Shown here piece by piece: positions 5,586 through 10,011 of a stretch of DNA of 10,011 nt; position 1 is the stretch's first letter, and every line of letters starts with the position of its first letter. The notes below the pieces were generated by a model, which was not told the DNA's origin, searched no databases, and worked only from the letters and a program-made list of their open reading frames with translations. Source of the stretch: an uncultured Actinomyces sp. (lineage in GTDB: Bacteria; Actinomycetota; Actinomycetes; Actinomycetales; Actinomycetaceae). Where the stretch lies: positions 1-10,011 of the forward strand of contig CALIEP010000237.1 of assembly GCA_938022345.1 (NCBI GenBank). The letters run 5' to 3'. The position numbers were made by a program, and so were the translations under genes.

Positions 5586-8104
5586 TCAAGCCGCCAGCAG
5601 CTCGATACGCACTGACTCTTCTGCCTCTGAGCGCACTGCTCCTGGGGACCACCCCCGCGAGCGCTCAAGCGCTGCCCGCGCACATTCAGGGAACCCAAAG
5701 AGCACAGGCCTCAGCTTCTGCGCGCTTCGCGTCGCTCTCTGGGCTCGCGCCCCAATCAACAACGCGACCGCAGATATTGGGAGATGCGGGTCAGGCCTCG
5801 GGAATTGACGTACGAATCAATAGGCTGGAACCACGGGTCATTACCTCGCAGCACAACCTGCAGGTATCGGGCGTCGTTCGAAACCTGTCAGATAAGCCCG
5901 TCACAAACCCATCCCTGGATGCTTACGTCCAGACCTATTCACCCGTGACCGCACCGGAACTTTCCTCATACCTTTCAGGTCAGAGCTGGCAGGGTCGGCG
6001 TGTTCATGCGGGCACCCTCGAGGCAACGATTGCTCCTCACACCGAGCAGACCTTCCACATCACAATCCCATTTGAATCTCTTCCCTTCGGATCAGATTTC
6101 GAGTGGGGACCGCGTGGAATCACCATCGTTGTTGAAGGCGATGAAACTCGCGGGTCTGATCGTTCAATCCTCGTGTGGGATTCGGGTTATTCCCTTGAAC
6201 CCACTCGCGCAAATGTCCTACTCCCATGGACCGAATCGACGCCGCAAACCCCCACTGACTCCTATTCGATCCTGTCCGCGGCATCGATGACCGGTGTCAC
6301 TTTTGCGACCGATTCAGATACTTTGGTCCGCGAGCTCACGGTCCCCGAGGACCAAAGTTCATCTCGTGCTTTTCCTTCCGTATCCTCTTCGGCCGCTTCT
6401 CCTTCGACTTCTCCTTCTTCCGAGGCCTCCGCCTCACCCAGTGCCTCTCCCTCGCCGACTGTGCGTTCCGAGGCCGAGATCACGGCAGATCGCAATACTC
6501 GCGCGGCCTTTATCCAAACCTTCTTCGAGCGCACGAAAGAATTGGTTGCGCTGCCCAGCCACGACGCTGACCTTTCCTTGGCAACCACGCTCAACAATGA
6601 CGCGGTCATGGACTACCTGGTCTCATCGCGCGCCTCGGTCCCAACCTCCGTCAGCAAGGTCAAAGCTCTCCTACCTTCCTCGCGCTCAAATGCCTCTACT
6701 TCTCCCTCGAGCTCTGCTTCTTCTTCCTCAAATGCAAGTTCCCCAAGCGAAAGTTCGCAATCACCGAGCGCCACTGCCTCGCCGAACTCAAGCTCGGCCT
6801 CGTCAGATAAGGACAGCTCCGGGCCAACACTGATCTCAAACGTTTCCTGGCCTGCCTCACAAAGCTGGGGTACTCAAGCGCTCAACAGCAAATACGCTTC
6901 AACCGTGATTGCCCCTCCCGGGCAACTAGCGCCAAGCTCAGAACAGAACTTCACCTCGATGGCCAAGGTCAAGCTCTTATCCGACGGCCAGACCCACACG
7001 GGTGACTCTGCTCAGTCCGGGGACACGGTCACTGCTCTTGCCTCAATCGACAACCTCAGTGAGCTTTTGTCGTGGGATGCGCAAAGCGTTGATGATGAGC
7101 TGGATACTCAGCAATTCCTGACAGCTTTGACTGCGATGATCACCCGCGAGCGCCCAAACTTCTCGCGTACCTTATTCGTTCCGCTTCAGCGCGGATCTTC
7201 GCTGGATGAGAATCGTATTGAACGTGTTCGTGCGATCCTTGATAACCGCTGGGTCAAGGGGACCAGTTTCAGTGAACTCGTGGATTCCGAGGCCACGGAT
7301 ATTGAACGTAACCCCGTCGAGGAGGCTCATTTTTCTGACTCACTGCGCTCACAAACGGCAGGACTGAGCGGAGCATACTCGAACGCTCTTCCTTTGGCCG
7401 ATGCCACAGAGAATGTTGATGCCGCACGCCTTCAATTGAATTCGACCGTAGCCAGTGCGCTCCAAGCGGATGCGGGTGACCAGCAAAGCCAAACGATCAC
7501 TGCGAATACGCAGGCACTTGATGCATTTAGGTCCTCCGTCTCGGTTGAATCCTCGAATGCAGTCAATCTGATTAACAAGAGCGCGAATTTCCCCGTGCGC
7601 GTACGTAACTCACTTCCCTGGCCAGTTAATGTCGAAGTGACTTTGCTTCCCAGTGACCCCCGCCTGCGCGTGACCAGCACGGGGATGGCCACGATCCCCG
7701 CGAATTCCTCCTCGAATGTGGATGTGCCAGTCACGGCAATTGGCTCGGGTGATATTCGCGTGACCTATAAAGTGTCAACACCCAGCGGAGCTGTTCTTGA
7801 TGATTCCCAGAAAGTCCTGGTGCGAATGCGCGCGGGATGGGAAGACGCAGCCACCGCGGTCATGACCGTCATTGTCGGAATTGCCTTCCTTGGCGGCATC
7901 ATTCGGACCATTCGACGTCGTTTGAAGTCCTCGCAGACCGAGGAATCTTCGCATCTTCCCGGTATGGGCGGCGTCAAAAAGGGCACAGTGAACGTTCCAC
8001 TTTCCAGCGGAGGTTTTGTTCATGCAGGACGTCCCCCGCGCCACCCGGATCATCCGGAAAGCTCGGATTCACCCAAGCCAGATGTAGAGGATCAGAATGA
8101 GTGA
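5582..8104 (+). CDS. DUF6049 family exported, membrane-anchored protein (Rv3909-like)
   Basis: An 840-residue envelope protein of unknown function. It has a signal peptide (about 1-28; hydrophobic core LTLLPLSALLLG, likely cleavage after TPASA), a large extracytoplasmic part, one C-terminal membrane helix (about 755-775, ATAVMTVIVGIAFLGGIIRT) and a cytoplasmic tail beginning RRRLK. The N-terminal beta-rich region (about 74-200: GIDVRINRLEP, LQVSGVVRNLS) and the late Ig-like region (about 665-748: FPVRVRNSLPWPVNVEVTLLP) fit the actinobacterial DUF6049 family. In that family the middle domain typically carries segments like the LLPW and WPASQSWG.TQAL seen here. Two Ser/Pro/Ala-rich stretches interrupt the middle domain (about residues 257-298 and 366-414). 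The ATG overlaps the NUDIX stop (ATGA), and its own Shine-Dalgarno sequence is weak, which suggests translational coupling. It overlaps murJ by 8 bases. Its constant position next to murJ suggests a cell-wall role, which is inference. Confidence 0.88.
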   Translation: MIKPPAARYALTLLPLSALLLGTTPASAQALPAHIQGTQRAQASASARFASLSGLAPQSTTRPQILGDAGQASGIDVRINRLEPRVITSQHNLQVSGVVRNLSDKPVTNPSLDAYVQTYSPVTAPELSSYLSGQSWQGRRVHAGTLEATIAPHTEQTFHITIPFESLPFGSDFEWGPRGITIVVEGDETRGSDRSILVWDSGYSLEPTRANVLLPWTESTPQTPTDSYSILSAASMTGVTFATDSDTLVRELTVPEDQSSSRAFPSVSSSAASPSTSPSSEASASPSASPSPTVRSEAEITADRNTRAAFIQTFFERTKELVALPSHDADLSLATTLNNDAVMDYLVSSRASVPTSVSKVKALLPSSRSNASTSPSSSASSSSNASSPSESSQSPSATASPNSSSASSDKDSSGPTLISNVSWPASQSWGTQALNSKYASTVIAPPGQLAPSSEQNFTSMAKVKLLSDGQTHTGDSAQSGDTVTALASIDNLSELLSWDAQSVDDELDTQQFLTALTAMITRERPNFSRTLFVPLQRGSSLDENRIERVRAILDNRWVKGTSFSELVDSEATDIERNPVEEAHFSDSLRSQTAGLSGAYSNALPLADATENVDAARLQLNSTVASALQADAGDQQSQTITANTQALDAFRSSVSVESSNAVNLINKSANFPVRVRNSLPWPVNVEVTLLPSDPRLRVTSTGMATIPANSSSNVDVPVTAIGSGDIRVTYKVSTPSGAVLDDSQKVLVRMRAGWEDAATAVMTVIVGIAFLGGIIRTIRRRLKSSQTEESSHLPGMGGVKKGTVNVPLSSGGFVHAGRPPRHPDHPESSDSPKPDVEDQNE
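6350..6475 (+). repeat. First Ser/Ala/Pro low-complexity segment inside the DUF6049 gene
   Basis: This stretch encodes about 42 residues dominated by Ser, Ala and Pro (for example SSSAASPSTSPSSEASASPS). The plus strand is a TCT/TTC-rich pyrimidine run. It looks like a disordered extracytoplasmic linker inserted into the middle domain. Such slippage-prone tracts often vary in length between strains, which is inference here. Confidence 0.7.
6677..6823 (+). repeat. Second Ser-rich low-complexity segment inside the DUF6049 gene
   Basis: This stretch encodes about 49 residues that are mostly Ser with Ala, Pro and Asn (for example STSPSSSASSSSNASSPSES). It lies immediately before the conserved-looking ISNVSWPASQSWG block. 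Together with the first Ser-rich segment it flanks a compact helical stretch (about residues 299-365). It is probably a flexible linker and a possible O-glycosylation target, the latter being inference. Confidence 0.7.
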
Positions 8105-10011
8105 AAGCCAGGCCCGCAACGGCTCACTTCTTCGAGCCAGCGTACTGATGGCCTCGGGAACAATGGTTTCCCGAGTCCTTGGCTTCATTAAAGCCGCCAT
8201 GCTCTTGGCGGCCCTGGGGTCTGCCGGTGGCGCGGTCTCCGCGGCTTTCCAAACGGCAAATACCCTTCCCAACACAATCTTCAACCTGCTGGCATCGGGC
8301 GTTTTCGATGCAGTCCTGGTTCCCCAGATCGTGCGTGCACTCAAACGCGACGAGGGACAGGTCTACATCAACCGACTCATTACTCTGGCCGGAACAATTT
8401 TGTTCCTGGTCGCCTTCGTTTCAACTCTCTTGGCACCGGTACTCATCGTCATCATGGCACCGGGATACAGCCAAGACATTCGCTCACTTGCCGTTGCATT
8501 CGCATTCTTGTGTCTCCCGCAGATTTTCTTCTACGGCCTGTACAACCTCTTGGGCGAACTGCTCAATGCTCGCGGTGTCTTCGGTCCCTACATGTGGGCG
8601 CCGGTACTCAACAACATCATTGCAATCGCGGGCCTGGTGGCTTTCCTCATTCTGTGGGGTGCCCACGAAGATTTCGCTATTTCTGACTTTACGTCCCCTC
8701 AGTTCTGGCTGCTGTCGATCACAACCACTTTGGGTGTGGTCTGCCAGGCTCTGGTGCTCTTCATTCCCATGCGGCGCGCGGGAGTCTCCTTCAAGCCTGA
8801 TTTCCACTTCCGCGGAACGTCTTTTGGTTCTGCCTCAAAGGTTGCGGGTTGGACCTTTGCAACCTTGGGTGTGTCTCAGGTTGGGGTTCTTTCGACGAAC
8901 GCGATCGCTTCAATTGCGGATAACTACCTGAACCAGAACCCTATGCCCATCGCGGGCCTGGCGGGGTATTCGGCAGCCTTCTTGATTTTCATGCTGCCGC
9001 AGTCGGTTATCACTGTTTCTCTTGCAACCGCGATCTTCACGCGATTGAACTACGCGGTTGCCGACGACAATGACCAGGAAGTCGCCGAGCACTACCACAC
9101 AGGTATTCGCTTGATTACCTCACTGACGGTTCTTGCGGCTGCGATCTTCATGGCGGGCGCGGCTCCCATGATGCAGCTGGTTGTCACGAACACCGCCCGC
9201 CCCGAACTCATTTCTTCCTACGCGCTGATCCTGGTCTCCCTCATGCCCGGTGTGGCCTCAACGGGCATCGTTTTGATGAGCCAGCGCGTCTTCTTTGCCT
9301 ACGAGGACGCCAAGCCCGTCTTCCTCATGGGCATTGTTCCGACGATCTTGCAGATCATTGTCGGTTGGTCGATCTACTTCGCAACCGGCGTGCGCTGGTG
9401 GGTAATCGGTGCGGCTCTTGGCGAAACTGTCTGCAGAATCGTTCAGGGTTTGATTGCGATGCGCTGGGTCGGACAGCGCAACAGCTACGTGAATTCCTCG
9501 GAAATCACGCGCTCCTACCTCACCTACGTCGCGTGTGCGATCATCGCGGGCGGTATCGGTTTTGGCGCTCTTTGGCTCATGGGAATCTACACGACCCTGT
9601 CCTCAAAGATCCTGCGCTGGCTGCTTTCGGGCGTGAAGTTTGGCGTGGTGGCCATCATCGTCACCGTCGTGTACATGATCGCAATGCGTGTGATCAATTC
9701 CGAAGAATCTTCAACCAGTATTCGTCCCCTGCTCAAGCGTTTACACCTTCCGATCGCGGTATGTGACCTGCTTTCGGCCGCGCAGCCTACACGTGAACGA
9801 CAAAGCGTTCATAATGGTGTGGCACCGTCCCCTCAGGAGGAAACCATGGCTACCGAGGATCAGCACATTCCCAGTGAAGGAATGCCACAATGGGTTCCCA
9901 TTTCTGCTGACCTTTCGGTGACAGCCTTCGATGATGTTGTTCATCCCGACGGCGAGGGCCACTCCGCGGAATCGTCTCATTCACCCCACCAGGACACACA
10001 TGCAAATGTCC
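8097..10011 (+). CDS. murJ: Lipid II flippase MurJ (MviN), frame open to window end; possible C-terminal fusion
   Basis: A polytopic inner-membrane protein of the MOP exporter superfamily that moves lipid II to the outer face of the membrane for peptidoglycan synthases. The ATG at 8097 overlaps the DUF6049 stop by 8 bases. The visible 638 residues begin MSESQARNGSLL, followed by the family's first-helix motif SRVLGF (25-30), then TANTLPNTIFNLLASGVFDAVLVPQ (split here: TANTLPN at 53-59 and FDAVLVPQ at 70-77). About 14 hydrophobic helices run to about residue 537 (VVYMIAMRVI). The frame then continues without a stop through a polar linker into MATEDQHIPSEGMPQW (from residue 584) and an acidic/His/Ser-rich stretch to the window edge. 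M. tuberculosis MviN (Rv3910) carries a cytoplasmic pseudokinase and further domains after its MurJ core, so a similar fusion is plausible. No kinase motif is yet visible here. K32 replaces the Arg usual after SRVLGF. Confidence 0.93.
   Translation, partial: MSESQARNGSLLRASVLMASGTMVSRVLGFIKAAMLLAALGSAGGAVSAAFQTANTLPNTIFNLLASGVFDAVLVPQIVRALKRDEGQVYINRLITLAGTILFLVAFVSTLLAPVLIVIMAPGYSQDIRSLAVAFAFLCLPQIFFYGLYNLLGELLNARGVFGPYMWAPVLNNIIAIAGLVAFLILWGAHEDFAISDFTSPQFWLLSITTTLGVVCQALVLFIPMRRAGVSFKPDFHFRGTSFGSASKVAGWTFATLGVSQVGVLSTNAIASIADNYLNQNPMPIAGLAGYSAAFLIFMLPQSVITVSLATAIFTRLNYAVADDNDQEVAEHYHTGIRLITSLTVLAAAIFMAGAAPMMQLVVTNTARPELISSYALILVSLMPGVASTGIVLMSQRVFFAYEDAKPVFLMGIVPTILQIIVGWSIYFATGVRWWVIGAALGETVCRIVQGLIAMRWVGQRNSYVNSSEITRSYLTYVACAIIAGGIGFGALWLMGIYTTLSSKILRWLLSGVKFGVVAIIVTVVYMIAMRVINSEESSTSIRPLLKRLHLPIAVCDLLSAAQPTRERQSVHNGVAPSPQEETMATEDQHIPSEGMPQWVPISADLSVTAFDDVVHPDGEGHSAESSHSPHQDTHANV
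9794..9815 (+). promoter_or_regulatory. Small palindrome overlapping a -10-like box inside the murJ tail
   Basis: TGAACG (9794-9799) and CGTTCA (9806-9811) form a perfect 6-bp inverted repeat with a 6-base spacer. CATAAT (9810-9815), a fair -10 hexamer, overlaps its right arm. It lies 20-30 bases upstream of a strong internal ribosome binding site. It could be an operator or promoter for a product starting at 9846, but no convincing -35 element was found (CTACAC at 17 bases is weak). Confidence 0.25.
9835..9848 (+). promoter_or_regulatory. Strong internal ribosome binding site and ATG within the murJ frame
   Basis: AGGAGG (9835-9840) is followed by AAACC and an ATG at 9846. This consensus Shine-Dalgarno sequence at ideal spacing is the best-looking one in the window. 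The ATG is in frame with murJ (codon 584) and no stop separates the two. The site could start a second, separate protein beginning MATEDQHIPSEG, whose 55 visible codons stay open to the window edge. It could also yield an additional short form of a fused MurJ. The site is seen directly, and its use is inferred. Confidence 0.55.

Noticed and set aside
6294..6833. 179-codon plus-strand open frame within the DUF6049 gene
   Set aside because: Its Leu/Pro/Arg repeats are simply the shifted reading of the Ser-rich tracts.
8179..8931. 250-codon plus-strand open frame overlapping murJ
   Set aside because: It is a different frame of murJ. Its Ser/Arg/Trp/Cys-rich product is a frame shadow, and the murJ frame is clearly the conserved one.
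9365..9766. 133-codon plus-strand open frame near the end of murJ
   Set aside because: It overlaps the last MurJ helices in another frame. Its Arg/His-rich composition is typical of an out-of-frame reading.

Overview
The window looks like chromosomal DNA of an actinomycete. The strongest reason is the block pcnA (minus) / NUDIX hydrolase (plus) / DUF6049 membrane-anchored protein / murJ. This matches the order remembered for Mycobacterium tuberculosis Rv3907c-Rv3910 and other Actinomycetota. The moderately high GC content, the Ser/Pro-rich exported linkers and the Thr/Pro- and Gly-rich tail of the penicillin-binding protein also fit. A member of Actinomycetaceae (Actinomyces/Schaalia-like) is my best guess, but that is inference. 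No mobile element, CRISPR array, tRNA or rRNA was seen.

Layout. Positions 1-640 hold the end of a ribosomal-protein operon on the plus strand: the 3' end of rpsR (S18) and complete rplI (L9). A long perfect hairpin at 652-708 closes it and probably serves as a bidirectional terminator. Two minus-strand genes follow, read right to left: pcnA (CCA tRNA nucleotidyltransferase, 3262-4866), then a class A penicillin-binding protein (718-3177). A 179-base divergent intergenic region (4867-5045) carries an 11-bp inverted repeat with widely spaced arms. From 5046 to the end of the window a plus-strand operon runs as a MutT4-like NUDIX hydrolase, a DUF6049 exported protein and murJ, with overlapping start and stop codons.

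How the genes fit together. The PBP polymerises and cross-links peptidoglycan. MurJ flips its lipid II substrate across the membrane. DUF6049 is an envelope protein of unknown role that is regularly found beside murJ. The region is therefore mainly a cell-wall locus placed next to translation genes (S18, L9, tRNA CCA addition).

Points that stand out. (1) The NUDIX gene carries an in-frame TAA at 5376-5378, just after the NUDIX box, while the same frame continues intact for 68 conserved-looking codons to the expected ATGA junction with the next gene. It is a single-nonsense pseudogene, a sequence error or a recoded gene. (2) The murJ frame does not stop after its last membrane helix. It runs open to the window edge through a perfect AGGAGG-N5-ATG internal start at 9846, so it is either a MurJ fusion of the mycobacterial MviN type or a gene with two in-frame products. 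(3) The DUF6049 protein has two Ser-rich insertions. I see no wholly new system here. The mutations and architecture above are the most worthwhile leads.
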